The notes under the pieces: generated by a model
Told to the model about the DNA's origin: nothing
What the model saw: only the letters and a program-made list of their open reading frames with translations
Database searches by the model: none
From: Rhynchopus sp. YZ270_cl-10
Taxonomy: Eukaryota > Euglenozoa > Diplonemea > Diplonemida > Diplonemidae
Reading direction: 5' to 3'
DNA: 64,000 nucleotides
NCBI GenBank assembly: GCA_964035575.1
Contig: OZ037890.1
Location: forward strand, 1-64,000
Position numbers and translations under genes: made by a program
Shown: piece after piece, positions 40,766 through 52,736 of the stretch
How positions within the stretch are numbered: position 1 is the first letter of the stretch
How the letters are laid out: each line of letters starts with the position of its first letter

Positions 40766-43228
40766 AGCACACATTTCCCACAAGAGATAAGGGCACGGCC
40801 TATGCACATACGGTAGGTGGTATCGATGAAGTCAAGATGAAGTCACCTCGCACAACGCGAGGTGCAGGTCACCTCGTTACGTACCACACCCCGGTAAAGG
40901 CTAGGGGACGCTTAACGGGCGTGTCCCTCTCCTGGGGAGAACTGTCTGCGTGGGTGTTTGTGGTGTTCGGCTGCTGCGATATTCATATGCAGAAAGGGCT
41001 GGGGGTGGTGGAGGGTGTAGGGAAGTAGCCGAAGAAAACGTGCATGTACCCCAGAAGGTTTTTACTGGTGCAGATATGCTTCAAAGCAACACGAAACTTT
41101 GAGACATAGAGACACACGTAACTTTTGGGTTCCGTTGCACGTCATGTACCCGCTGTGCACTGGGTGTGCCTTCCGTTCGCTTCCCACCACGCACAACTGC
41201 CAAACAAAGGATAGCGGAAGGGTTTTTTAGGGACTAGATGACTAACAGACCTCCCTGTTCTCGCTTCGGAAGCTGCCGAACAGAGAAACAGAAGGGGGGA
41301 AAAGACAAAAAAAACTAGTAAAAAGATGAGCATGACTCTTGTGAGCACACCCAAATCGAAAGAAGCTTTTTCAAAATAAAAAATTTAAGCCCTTTGGCCC
41401 CAGTCTTCGGGTCTAAACTTTTGAACGTTGGTTAAAAGTGCCCACATCCCAAGGACACCCGGCGGGGGAACCTTGGGATCCGTCCGCTCAACACAGCCGA
41501 AGCCTGTTGTACTACGGAAGGTGTGTGGATGTAGTTCGTCCCTACCGTTTGGGGTACTTTTTAGGCGAAAGTCCCCCAGGGTAGTGCAGGTTACTCACCA
41601 GATGATGGGCGTCTTGCAGGAAGAAAAAAATGGGACAATTGCTCGAAGCAAAGGAACAAGGGCTGCACAGCCCAAAAGGTGGATGATTGTTTGACAGTCT
41701 GTTGGTTTAGTGCAGCTACCTGCACAGACAGTACTTTGCTATCTATTTTTTGCGCCCTCCTTTTGGTGTTTTCCCAGAAGGAGAGTTGTTTAGAACACTT
41801 TCAAGTAAATAGACTGGACAGCCCAAAAACTCGATACAATTTGATATAAGGTCAGGGACAAAAAAAATTATACACTGGTTCCATGGGATTCCCTCAAGGT
41901 GGGTAAATTGATAAACATGCAACAAGTGCTCAAAAGTTGAAATATCTGGCCTAAATCGATTCTTTGGTTCACTGATCTATAACAAAAAATCGAGCAGATT
42001 CGTGCTCCAAAAAGATGGTCACAAAACCCACATAAACCAGAGCGTCGACCCTATTAGGTGTTGTGCCTAGTTACCTTGGAAAAAATGTTAACTTTGAACT
42101 TGTTTCTGTTTCATTGCAACCTACGATGTAGGCGTGACACTGACTACCAGTGATTCAATGAAAAACAAAGAATTGAAAACAAAAAAAAAACAAAACCAAA
42201 ACCTGACTTCATGATATGAGTGAATAAAAGTGAAGTTGTTACTGCCAAACACCTCTGGGAGGGGCAGGCACTGACACTCCGCGGGTTATCGAACCCCAGG
42301 CACACCTAAGCCCAGGCACAGTCATTTTCAAAAAGACAAATAAAAAGAAAAGCTTAGAAGATGAACCTAAGCCTCTCGCAGTTGGCAACAGGAGAAGAAA
42401 AACCCTAAAAATCAAACCCCACTTTGTTTTGTTCATTCGACTCACTCCACCCACATCTTCCTGAGTTGATTGCCACCTATTTTAGTTGACCTGTGTGTCT
42501 CACGGATCTACTAGGGAATGAAGACGAGCAAACAACGAGAAAGGCTGGATGCCCAATATAACCTTACAATTTCAAGGACTGAGCCTTGCGAGTCACAAAA
42601 AAGCAAACGGGGACGAAAAAAGACGCGAGCTATAAACGAACGCTGCAATCAGTTTTGTATGTTGCTGAGTCACGCTTCGTGAAGAGAAAGACAGCCGCCA
42701 TCACAACACGAAAGCAACACTAGACAGGACACCACTCCTTTGCGACGTGGCGATCCATCAGCACTCTAAAGCTATCAGCGCACTGTATGTGCCCTAAAGG
42801 CTTGAACAAGTGAACGATGGGAACGACTTCGCAAATTATATGGGTGCGCTTTTAAAGTATGCATGAACCTATCGAGGAAAGGTTTCCAAGTGCGAAAGAA
42901 AAGAAAGGCAGTCTCTCGTGCTTAGTCACCTTGACCACGTTATCGCATCAGCTGACTGTGCGAGAAAAAAAGTTCAGGGAAGTAGTTGAAAGGTGCTAAA
43001 ATGCGGCTCTGTCGTGCTCAATGCAAAAAGTTTCCAAGTTCAAAAGGGAAAAAAAATGCTCAAGACTCGTCCCGACTCGCCCTTACTCTTTGCTTGCTTG
43101 CTCAAAAGACAAAACGGGGAGAGAGAAAAATAAGGTTGTTTCATTGTTCGCTTCCACTGGTGCCAAGAGTAAAGATCCCTGCCCCCGCTACGTCACTTCT
43201 AGCGGAAAGGGGTGTATCGAGAAAAAAA

Positions 43229-43460
43229 AAAACTGTAGTTATTAATGCAGGCACCTCCGACTGACCCACTAAAAAAAAAGCAAAAGTACCCTCCGGCCTA
43301 CAACAGCAGATGTAAAAAGGAAACCTAATGACTTACCCTGAAGGGTGTTTCGAGAAAAAATAGAAATTAAAAGATGAACATGCCTCACGTACATAGACAC
43401 CTTAAGAACGAAAGCTGGAAGATGTATGGCGCACCAACGCACCAATGCACATCTAAAAAC
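43229..43460. repeat. Module cluster: GCAGGCACC-type plus two GATG-stem hairpins
   Basis: An A-run, then ATGCAGGCACCTCCGACTGA, another A-run, AAGTACCCTCCGGCCTAC, and two GATG-type hairpins at about 43375 and 43422. The same order of A-run and module recurs at 50.6 and 56.85 kb. Confidence 0.65.
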
Positions 43461-43850
43461 TACAATACTGCAAAAAAAAAAAAACTAAAAAAATCTCAAA
43501 TGATAGCGAGACTGTTCAATTAAATCAAGGGGAAAATAACGAAAACAAAAAAAATCAATCAAAGGGCGTCACTTTATTTAAAGCGAGCCCTGCAAACATT
43601 TGATCTGACGATCAATTAAAAAAAACAACGGGGATGCATTTACTCCAGGCATTACATTGGTGACAATTCTTTCGCACTCCCTCCACTTGATGCAACTCCA
43701 AAAAAATTGGACAAGGTTGTCGATCCCAATGCAGCAAAATCACGCCAATCTGGGCCATTATTTGTCGGTATGAATAACTATTTTTTTTTGACAAACTCGC
43801 CCAATACTCTTAACCCTGGGCTACATCCCTCATGCCTCATCCCTCTTCAT

Positions 43851-44609
43851 CTACCTGCAGCGCACGACCCTCCAGAGGCCTCTTTTGTATTTTCTGTTCC
43901 TCCTTCGGTTGCTGAGGATGGTTCTGGTGGATGCATCGTGCTTGCTGCGCTCGGCGCCAGCCTCGGTGGACTTCTTCACCCCGGGGGTGACGTAACGCTT
44001 GCGGGCACGCTGTGCAGGCACCCGGCCACCCGCATAGCCGCACTCATCGTATTCATACATGAACTTATCCTCATTGTGCTTCACATGGCGGCGCACCCTC
44101 CACCGGGGCCCCCTTACCTCCACCTCACGACGCTCCTTCACCTCGCCAGCACCGTAGCGGACCAGCTCGTTCGCTGCGTTGAGGTACATAGGGTAGTAGC
44201 TCGCACCGCAGTCCAGCTCATCCTCGCTGTCGGTCTCCGCTTCCCAATGGAAGTCGGGTGTGTCATCGGATTCGGGTACAGATGCTGATGTTGATGCTGA
44301 TGCTGACGAAGTGTTGTTTACAACGGGTGCACTCAGAAGCCCTGCAGATGGTGCAGACTGCTCTGTGTGCGTTGGGATAACTGCAAGGCGGTCGCCGCTG
44401 GCAAGCCCAATGCTGCAAAGAAACGCATTCTGTGTCTCCAGCTCTTCGCCGCACCACGTAATAATGGCGGTGGGTGGGGGTGGTTGTGACACACCCATCC
44501 CAGTGCACTTACGGCACACTGCGCCAAAAAGATCGGCAACAGTCGCGTCGAAAGCGACGCTCACACTATCATTCTCGCAATGTGGGCAGGACACATCAAA
44601 GACAAGCAT
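43851..44609 (-). CDS. Ubiquitin-like-fold protein with Cys pairs and basic C-terminus
   Basis: 252 aa from the ATG at 44609; the open frame upstream has only a TTG. The start follows GTTTTGGTGGTCCAG by 9 nt. Residues 1-80 look like a ubiquitin-like fold (FDVSCPHCENDSVSVAFDAT, then IITWCGEELETQNAFLCSIG and SGDRLAVIP) with two CxxC pairs (CPHC, CRKC) that could bind zinc; the pair inserted in the fold is unusual. A Ser-rich linker follows, then an acidic stretch (EAETDSEDELD) and a strongly basic C-terminus (NRRRNRKYKRGLWRVVRCR) suggesting nucleic-acid binding or nuclear location. No diglycine end is present, so it is not a conjugated modifier. Confidence 0.7.
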   Translation of the reverse strand: MLVFDVSCPHCENDSVSVAFDATVADLFGAVCRKCTGMGVSQPPPPTAIITWCGEELETQNAFLCSIGLASGDRLAVIPTHTEQSAPSAGLLSAPVVNNTSSASASTSASVPESDDTPDFHWEAETDSEDELDCGASYYPMYLNAANELVRYGAGEVKERREVEVRGPRWRVRRHVKHNEDKFMYEYDECGYAGGRVPAQRARKRYVTPGVKKSTEAGAERSKHDASTRTILSNRRRNRKYKRGLWRVVRCR

Positions 44610-44884
44610 CCCGTCCCCCTGGACCACCAAAACACCACCGAAAACTTCCAAAAAGATGCGGACCAACCTTTTGTGTAGTTAGATACAACTGTAGTGGTAT
44701 GGGTTGTGAAAAGAGGGAAATCGAGGTACAGAGAAATTACAAAAACAGCACTCTTTTTTCTTCTTCTTTTTGAAAAAATCTACAAGTACAAATACAATAA
44801 TCCTCTTCTATTTCTCACAAAACAGAGAATGGATAACACCCTCCCCTCCTCCTCCTCTTCATCCCCTTCTCATCCCTTCATCCC

Positions 44885-45700
44885 TCACCCCAACCCATAC
44901 GACGTTGCCGCAGACAGCGACATCGCCCTTTCTAGGGTAGCCTCGCACAGTGCAAGCTGCGTCTGATGCGCTGCGGATGCCTTTGTGTACGCGATGTTCG
45001 CTTCACTGTGCTTTCTTGCCGCGTTTGCGGCCTGGTCTTCCGCGTCTTGGAGCGCTGTGCGGACAGAAGGGAGCTGTTGTTTGAGGGATTCAAGACGGGC
45101 TTCGAGCTCTGCCACGCACGTCTCCTCCTCAGTATCCCCTGCGCTTGCGTCTATGGCGGCACGGAGCTGTCCAAGGTGTGCACGGTTCTCTGTCTCGACC
45201 ATCGCTGCAGTGTGTCGTGCTGCGGTGCTCCCTTGCTCCTGCCCTAGCCATGCTGCGGACGCATCTGCCACTTCCTTCTCCATCTCAGCCTCAAACGCTG
45301 CTGCTGCCCCAAATTCTTGACCAGCTATCACCAGGGTCTGTTCTGCCGCCACCAAGGCACGCTCAGCTTCTGCCACCTCCCGGCGCACGCCCTCCAGGTC
45401 GCCGTCCACCATTGCTGCGTAGTGCTGCGACACCCTGAGCGCCTCTGCTGCAGCGGAGTGGCTTCGTCGCGCAGCGTTGCTCCGGTTCGCCTCGTCGGTG
45501 GTGGTGGGCCGCCCGGCGTGCACGCACAGTGCAGCGGAGGGGCGCGAGGTGGCGGTGCTGAGCTCCTCCAGGAGGTGGTGCTGGTGTGGCAGCGGGTGTG
45601 GGTGGTGCGGGAGGAAGACACGCCCTGGGAGCACAACGTCGAAGAGGGCTTCCTCTGTCGCAGCGCGTTTGAGGGCTGCCAGGTCGGTGGAGGCGAACAT
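44885..45700 (-). CDS. Alanine-rich coiled-coil protein
   Basis: 271 aa from MFASTDLAALKRAA (ATG at 45700). The frame extends 43 codons further 5' but that is pyrimidine-rich leader (PPHPPTAHRPLPPPSSLPL), and a CACTGCCCACAG acceptor lies within it. A His/Pro-rich stretch (LPHHPHPLPHQHH) precedes a long coiled coil from about 70 to 260 (VRREVAEAERALVAAEQTL, then AELEARLESLKQQL). No catalytic motif. A structural or scaffold role is likely but unproven. Confidence 0.72.
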   Translation of the reverse strand: MFASTDLAALKRAATEEALFDVVLPGRVFLPHHPHPLPHQHHLLEELSTATSRPSAALCVHAGRPTTTDEANRSNAARRSHSAAAEALRVSQHYAAMVDGDLEGVRREVAEAERALVAAEQTLVIAGQEFGAAAAFEAEMEKEVADASAAWLGQEQGSTAARHTAAMVETENRAHLGQLRAAIDASAGDTEEETCVAELEARLESLKQQLPSVRTALQDAEDQAANAARKHSEANIAYTKASAAHQTQLALCEATLERAMSLSAATSYGLG

Positions 45701-47416
45701 AGTGAGAGGGAGGGAGGAGGGAGGAGGGAGGGGTCTGTGGGCAGTGGGTGGGTGTGGAGGCAAAAGATGCTGAATGCTGCAAAGGCTTCCGAAGCCTGCA
45801 AGGCACACCTGGAGTTGTGGATTTATCAAAATTCCTGAATGACTAAGATGACGGTGAGCGCAAAAAGAGCATCATCTGGCCGATTCCGCACAATACAGTT
45901 TGATACTGCAAAACGGTACCGCTTCCACTCATAGGTCAGATGAACGATGGGATCATTGGAGACGCAGATTCAGATTCAGATTAAGTCTCGTGATCGAATA
46001 TGGTTCAGTGGAACTACATAGTACAGAATCATATGCCAACTTTTTTGAAATCAAAGTGAAATCTGGCGAAATCCGCCACGTGCTATAGAATGCCCCACCG
46101 GAATACCCATCCCCCCCGGGGAGTCATTTTCCAAAAAGTATCCTTTTTTTGTTGGTGGAATAGAATATAACGTGTTTTGTGTTGAGTTGGTTTGGTTCTT
46201 AAAAGGGGAGTGGTGTGTGTGGACAAAGTGAAAACAAATGCGGAGCGAGCCTGTGTCATGAGGGCTTCACTATGCCGTTTGTTATGTCTGTAGTGTTTTT
46301 TTTTCGGGGGTGTTTGTGTTGTTCCGGGGAAGTCTAAAACGAACACTGTGTGGAAAGCTCCTACTGCAAAAAGAAAAGAGGGTCATACAAAAAAAAAAGA
46401 ATTTCCAAAGAAAGAAAAATTTGAAAGAGTCACGTTTTCAAAGGCTCGTCAACTATCGTTATGGGGGGAGGAACACGCTGGGGGGATTCAAAACCTGGCA
46501 CTTGTCTCTTGCTTCGGTCATATAGAGACTTTTTCCTTGGGAGGAGATAGCAATTTGCGTCATCCCAATTGCCGGTATTAGTTTGGGTTAAAAGGATAAC
46601 ACACAGTCTGTTGTGAGTCGACTGCTGAGCACGTCAGCCGTCAAGGAACACAACCAAAGAATTGTGACTAATAGCGTAATAAGTAACTTATAAGTACTCT
46701 CGTGTGAGTGTACTTTGTTGTTGCGTAAAAAAAGGCAGAGAGAGGAGAAAGGGAAGCTGCAAAAGGTTTGTGATACATTGCACCCTCGCATCGTCACCTT
46801 GGGGGGGGGGAAATAGAGCAGAGGCTTGCTGGTGTGCAATTAGACGAGCAAAAATATTACGAACAATTAAACCATTCGGTATGATGATCAGTACATATCT
46901 CTCAAGAGACAAGTTGGTTGACCAGGAACCTTGCCGTGTGTTGCGCTTGAAAAAAAAAAGAGAAGTTAAAAAAGTGCAATCACGAAAGAAAACCCCCTTT
47001 CTGCCTCTCGTACATGCCTGTTTTAAGGATAACCAATATTGCTGCATCGGTCATGCCCGTAACCTAATGTGTGTGGACGTTACTACTGTACAAAATGGGT
47101 GGTGTGGATGGGATACGGTCCTAGTAGGCATCCTCACCGTGCACACACCCACACGCTCTGCAGGTTGGTTCCACACAAAAAAGGGGGGGTGACGTGTGAA
47201 GAGCAAATATCGAGCAGCACTCAAAAAACAAAAAAAAAAACAAAAAAGTTGCTACCCAGTTAGCAACTTAGCAAGCTGATCTCAACGCGCCGAATTATAA
47301 ACCAGGTACGTTGCTTCTGTGCCAAACAGGATCTCGGGGGGGGGAGGGAGGTCCTGCGGACAAAATGCCAGACGAAGCCTTTTTGTACTGTATTTTTTTG
47401 TAACTTCTGTATTCTA

Positions 47417-47496
47417 GATAACTAATAGGGGGTGTGCCATCCACGCACACACATTTGGGGCCACATTCTGCGCAAGAATTACCCCTATTAGTTATC
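47417..47496. repeat. 80-bp inverted-repeat element, 15-bp perfect arms
   Basis: GATAACTAATAGGGG at 47417-47431 and its exact reverse complement at 47482-47496. The right half (CATTTGGGGCCACATTCTGC and GCAAGAATTACCCC) recurs near 33982-34034. Looks like a tiny fold-back or MITE-type element; one full and one half copy are seen. Confidence 0.75.
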
Positions 47497-48959
47497 TATT
47501 AGTTATCACACACGCAATGAGCTATGTTCGCTCTTAGGAACGCCCATATTTGCTTTAAAACACACACAACTCTTTTTTTTTCCATCGCATTGCATTTTTC
47601 GCAAGAGAGCGTCATTTTTTTTGCTTTTTCGAAAACTTGGTTGTAGTGTAGACACCCGAGGATAAACTCCACTACAAGCTTTTTTCTTTTGCTCAAAATC
47701 ACGCCATTGTATATTTTCCGGAGCGAACTGGAAAATTTTTAAAAAACCGCTAAGAAGCCATTAACAAAATCTGGCTATTTGAGGTACTTTTGAGAAATAG
47801 TGATATATTTGTTTCTCCATTACATAGACCTGACATGACATTATTTGCGCACCCAAGGCAGGATTCGGCCGCACACAAAGAAGAAACACCAACGTCCTCC
47901 TGCGTCATGCATATTTCCCTTGTATTCATACATCGTTCCTCCATTTTTATTTTTCTTCGTTTTCGTTCTGTTCTCGCAGATCTTTTATTATTTTTTCGTG
48001 TCCCCCCTCCCCTCCCCCCGCCGTATACATCGCTGTTACGCTTATCCACTCGGCACACTGGCCCCTTTTTTAAAATCCCTCTACCCTCCAGACAGGGTAC
48101 CTCTAATACTCTCGCAACAAAAAAAAAGTGACTTTTTTGGAATATTATATCTTTGCACAGGTGGCAACGACACTATTCCAACAATTCTTCAAAAAAGTTG
48201 TCACGGATTTGAGACGCTCTGCGTAGAAAGGACTTTTTTTTGGGTGGAGCTGTGTCTTTGTGAGCCCTCCTCCTTCGGAACACGATACAGAGTTAATGAT
48301 CTAGGCCAGGAAGGACGAAAGGAAACACCATAGTAAGGGAATAGTACGGGGGAGGAATGATTGATTCACTTTAAAAAAAAAACTCAAACGGCTGTGTGGA
48401 AAGAGGTGGGAGAATCTAGCCCACAAAAAATGAGAGGTAAAGTGCAAACACCTCACCGTTCATCGGCAGACGCAAGGCACTAAAAAGGGAGGGAGCTGGT
48501 GTAGCTGTGTTGTTCCTGCAGAGGGTGAGAGTGCATTACACCCGAATAATGCGGGACTACAGCATACAAGAGAGAATGGGGTGGGGGGGAAAAGAGCTAC
48601 TGGGGGGCTTGTAGAGTTGAAGAGTGAACCTCCTCTCAATTGCCCTTTTGTTTGCAATACTCTTTTGGATAGAGAAAAAGGGGTGGGGTGGGTGGGTGGG
48701 TGGGTGGGGGAGCTTGCTGGAACACTGTTTTGTAAGTATACCCCCCGCCGGTGTTGCTGAGAGGTGAGGGGGGGGGGGAACGTCAAAAGAAAGGGGGAAA
48801 AAAAGACTAAAAAAAGATTTTTAAAGAAAGGCTCGTCCTTGACCCACTCTCCCCTCCCTTTTTTTTGTTGAGCGGTCTGTGGCTGCAGACGGCTCAAAAA
48901 TAAAAGGGGGAGAGAAAGCAGAAAACCTGGAAAAAGGGTATAAAAAAAAAACCATAGAT

Positions 48960-49165
48960 TTGTTAAGATAAACTTAAGCCTCGCCGTGCTTAAGTCACCT
49001 TAAGAAGAAACCGCATACACGGAACATATTGCGCACACGTACAGGTTTTTTGCTATTTGGTGGAGCCATTTGGATGAACGTACAATACAATAGAAAAGTT
49101 TTATAAGATGAACCTAAGCCTCTCGTTGCGCTTGGCCTCAGTCACCTTTAGTCACCCAATAAGGT
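48960..49165. repeat. Two CTAAGC-stem hairpin modules
   Basis: 48973-48994 is CTTAAGC, an 8-nt loop, GCTTAAG (7-bp perfect stem, one base pair longer than the usual CTAAGC/GCTTAG). A second, less perfect copy starts at about 49108 (GATGAACCTAAGCCTCTCG). Confidence 0.7.
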
Positions 49166-49839
49166 TTTGACCTTTGTCACATCCGTTTTGTAGACATGGC
49201 ACAATATTTAAGATATGGGGCAAACGACAATGTGTACTACACGACAATGACTAACAATCCACACTGTCGTAGTCCACAGTGCCGCTCTCCCTTTAAAATA
49301 TTAAAAAAAAAAAAAATATGCTGCCGATGAAATGCATCACCGTGCAATACACATCCGAGAAATACAGAAACAAAAAAAAAAACGTCTTTTTTATTTTGCC
49401 TTCGACAGCCATTTTACATGACAGGGGAGTGCTCTCCAAAAGACTTGGGGACAAAACAGGGGGGGAGGGTAATGTACGTAACAAACACCTCCGAAGGGGT
49501 CGGGGCGTTGCCTGAATGTGGCCTCCGAACTTTAAAAAAGTTCGGGCCATGGCATTTTCGACACAGCAGTGAAAAAAATCAGTTTGCTATGCTATATTTT
49601 GTGCGTACTGCATGCAGTATTCATAATCCTGCCGTAGACTGCTTTCGGCACCAATGAAGGAACCTACTCACAGGGTGCCATTACCATCGTTGATAGAGCA
49701 CAGGTCTTGATGTAAGATGTTTGACCCACAGCCAACGCTATGACATTACGCCGTCACGAAAAACCGTGGCACCTTAACAACCTGAGCAGCATTAATATAC
49801 CCCCTATTTGGTGTCTTCCGGGGGGAAAAAATACAAATT

Positions 49840-49940
49840 TTCACAACTCTTCACAGCAACATGGCAAAACACTCTCACTCTATGTTGTGAAATTCACAAA
49901 AGTTGTGAACTTTTCGTGAAAACTTGAGAAGAGTTGTGAA
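49840..49940. repeat. 101-bp inverted-repeat element, 13-bp perfect arms
   Basis: TTCACAACTCTTC at 49840-49852 pairs with GAAGAGTTGTGAA at 49928-49940. The interior carries further GTTGTGAA copies in both orientations, so nested hairpins are possible. Confidence 0.7.
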
Positions 49941-50279
49941 GTCCCCTACCCCGGAACACACCACTATTGATTATATCAGTACTATAGGTTATACAACCTG
50001 AGCTCTGGCTCCAACTACTTCCAATGACACTAATATACAAGACAGCGTTTTCTCCTTCACACTACTCAATAGCGTGGTAAGAAAGCTACCCTTGCTTTGA
50101 ATCAAACACAGCTGCGTCAATGGCAGCAGTGTTTCATTTAGGAATTTAGTGTGTAAAAAAAAAGGGGGGGCTTTTGTAACTGCTGTAGCCCGAGGGGGCG
50201 GGGCGGGTGCACTGAGGGGTACAGGGGATGGTGTAAAGTGGATGCCTTAAAATACCATTAAAACCGAAGAAAAGTTTGA

Positions 50280-50730
50280 GGTAAGATGATCCTAAGCCTC
50301 TCTGTGCTTAGTTATCTTTAAAAAGTTTTGAAAACTACGAAAAAAAAGGAACAAAGGGGGGGGAAAGTGACACACACACAAAAAAAAAAAAAAAAGGCGT
50401 ATTTGTGAACGAGAGAGAAAAGAGAGAACGGATTCATCGTATGAGAGTGTCAAGAAAGTCTGCCGTTGTCGTCTCCTGTGGATGAATCGATATTAAGCCT
50501 GCACAAAACAAAAACAAGAAAAGTTTATAAAATGACCCTAAGCCTCTCGTGCTCAGTCACCTTAAAAACCAAAAAAAAAAAAAAACTGTGGTTGTTGATG
50601 CAGGCACACCTCCGACTGACCCACGTACGATGCCAGCCATCCGGATGAAAGCATAAGTACCCTGCGGCCTACAAAAAAAATGTAATTTGAAATACAAAGA
50701 CCTCTCGTGACAGTGTACCTTGAAAAATCA
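50280..50730. repeat. Module chain: two CTAAGC hairpins, GCAGGC module, GTAC hairpin
   Basis: In order: CTAAGC/GCTTAG hairpin at 50292-50311 with outer AAGAT/ATCTT pairing; a second copy at about 50530-50562; an A-run; the 75-bp module TGATGCAGGCACACCTCC...CCTGCGGCCTAC (about 50597-50671, containing palindrome CATCCGGATG); an A-run; then the third hairpin type, AAATACAAAGACCTCTCGTG...GTGTACCTT (50690-50723). The CCTCTCGTG core is common to different stems. Confidence 0.75.
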
Positions 50731-51599
50731 ACCACATAATGTGGTTTTTGTTTTGAGAAGGGAAGACTGGGCGGTGATTTTGGTGTACCTTTTGGCAAAT
50801 GAGTATCACAAAAAATCGAAAAGTCAAAAATGACCCATATATTTTTGAGCAAAATATCTCAGGCTTTCTCTCTTCTGCCGATTCTTTTGTGATTGGTGTT
50901 GCTCAAAGGCTCCAAAAATTCCCCCAGAAGAGCAAAAAAAAAACAGAGGCAAGACAATCAGAAGTCTCACCTTCAATTAAAAAAAAGACAGAAAGGTTAA
51001 AATATCGGTCTGCCTCACGTGCATTACAACTTAATAAAACAAGAACAGGGAAATCCCATGCAAATATATACAGGCAGACTGCTTAAGCGTGCAGTCTGCC
51101 CGTGTAAGTGCAATAGAATTGTAAGAGAGAAAAAGCTGCACGGAAAAATAAAAACTGTTATCTGAGTTCAAGCTAAGCTAGTCTGATAAAGAAAGAAACG
51201 AAATCAGAATAAGAATTTTTCGTTCATCGTGTAGGGACAAAAAATCAAAAACTTTTCTGTGGATAAGTTGTGTCGTGTATACATCGCTCTCACCAAAAAA
51301 ATTCGGGCACACAGCAGATATGTTTTCATTTCCTCCCCTACAACCTTTGCAAGGCAGTTGTCTCAAAAAAAAAAAAAGGGCCGCACATCAAAATCAAAAA
51401 AGGTGGGGGGGAATAAAAGAGAAACGGGATGTTTTGTGGATGTGATCGCTCCAGAGACCTCCGTCCATGTCCTCTCTCCTCTCTCCTGAGGAATATCCCT
51501 TTTTAATAAGGTTCATTTAGTGTTCGTTCTACAGTACAATAAAAAGTAACCAAATAGAAATCGTAACTCGAAGCAGAAAAATGCTTCAAAAAAAAAACT

Positions 51600-52010
51600 T
51601 TGTGAACTTAAGATCTGAATGTGCCTCTGCACATCACATCTCAAAATAAAGCAAAAAAAAGTTGGTACGATGACCTCAGCATTTTTTGCGCACCTTTTTT
51701 GTGTCACCGCCCCTCTCCCGTTGGGAAACACATGCAGGTTGAAGAGAGCAATTTTCAAATAGTTTACCACTAGATGGTCCTAAGCCTCGGTGGTGCTCGG
51801 GCACCCTACTCAAAAATGAAATAAAATAAGAGACGAACGTCTGTGCTCTGGTGCACACAGATCTAAAAAAGAAGAAAAAGTTTGTAACATGAACCTATCC
51901 TCTCATTGCTGACTATATTAAAAGAATGTGCCGGTTAATATGTACCTTTTGTACTCATATTCGGAATGCTCAAAAAATGATGCAGGCATCTCCAACTGTA
52001 CTATGCCAAC
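51600..52010. repeat. Module chain: GATGTGC, CTAAGC and GCAGGC types
   Basis: GAATGTGCCTCTGCACATC at about 51610; CTAAGCCTCGG copy at about 51780; a CTGTGCTCTGGTGCACACAG hairpin at about 51840; a degraded CTAAGC copy at about 51888; and a diverged GCAGGCATCTCC module at about 51981-52030. Confidence 0.6.
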
Positions 52011-52464
52011 CATCCAGATGAAAGCACAAGAACAACCAGATTCCCAAGATCAGTTCAAACGGCCAACGTATTTCCGGACAGCTTCGATTCAGGAGAATAG
52101 AAAGCATGAGAGGGTCACGAAAAAGAGCATAAAAAAAAAAATGTGTCAAAAGAGAAAAACGAACGAAGGAGCACGCTGTAACATTTTCATGAAAAGAGGG
52201 AATGCAAAATACACATCTTTCCACGAATTTGGTAAGGAACATACAATAAAATACACCAGATAAAAACGATACATGTTTTCTAGGTCGCCGCCAACCCGTC
52301 ACACTCATACAAAAGCTTCAGGGTTAACATGAACAGAGACATTTTCGCTCCACTGAGCAGCCACACTGTACTAGGGCCAGAAAGGGCTTTTCCAAAGTAC
52401 GGCGCAAAAGTCATACATATCATATTGAGTACAGGATGGGGTGTGTTTGTAACAAAGAAAGAGA

Positions 52465-52500
52465 GAGGAGATGGATCCTACGCCTCGTGCGTTTAGTCAA
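52465..52500. repeat. CTACGC variant of the hairpin module
   Basis: GGATCCTACGCCTCGTGCGTTTAG. Relative to CTAAGC/GCTTAG the A-to-C change on the left is matched by T-to-G on the right, so pairing is kept by a compensating change. Confidence 0.6.
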
Positions 52501-52686
52501 CGAGAAAACACGGAACAAGATGGCGTAGGGGTGACCCGAAGGGGAGGTGAGGGCGGTAAAAGTAGCAATACACTGCAATGTTCCTGAGGAGGCAGAAACA
52601 GAGAAACTTTTTGAAAAAACTGATGATTTTGTTTTAGGTATTTCCGCCGCAAAAAAAAAAAAAAAAGCATAAATGGTGTGGCCCGC

Positions 52687-52736
52687 CCCAAAATAAAGTC
52701 AAAAAAATGTACTTCTAATGTACTTCTAATGTATGG
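52687..52736. repeat. ACTTCTAATGT direct-repeat piece, copy 1
   Basis: CCAAAATAAAGTCAAAAAAATG followed by tandem ACTTCTAATGT. The same segment recurs at 54149-54196 next to a TIR element, with only one or two differences. Confidence 0.8.

Larger units (their letters stand above)
39898..43850. other. Gene-poor 4-kb stretch with hairpin modules
   Basis: No credible gene on either strand. Recognisable pieces: tandem ATAAGCCTTAAGCCG at about 40125-40160; hairpin modules at 40395-40470, 40736-40759, 42355-42395 and 42900-42940; a module cluster at 43229-43460; a CCCAAGG/CCTTGGG stem at about 41446-41475. The rest is A/T-rich with A-runs of 8-12. Confidence 0.6.

Noticed and set aside
41440-41700. 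Possible structured RNA with CCCAAGG/CCTTGGG stem
   Set aside because: Only one stem could be drawn, and no match to SRP, RNase P or snRNA motifs was recognised.
44610-44666. Upstream extension of the ubiquitin-like gene
   Set aside because: It begins at TTG, not ATG, and lies upstream of the likely acceptor.
47790-48333. Plus-strand frames in T-rich DNA
   Set aside because: Phe/Leu/Ser-rich translations of pyrimidine tracts on the opposite strand to all genes.
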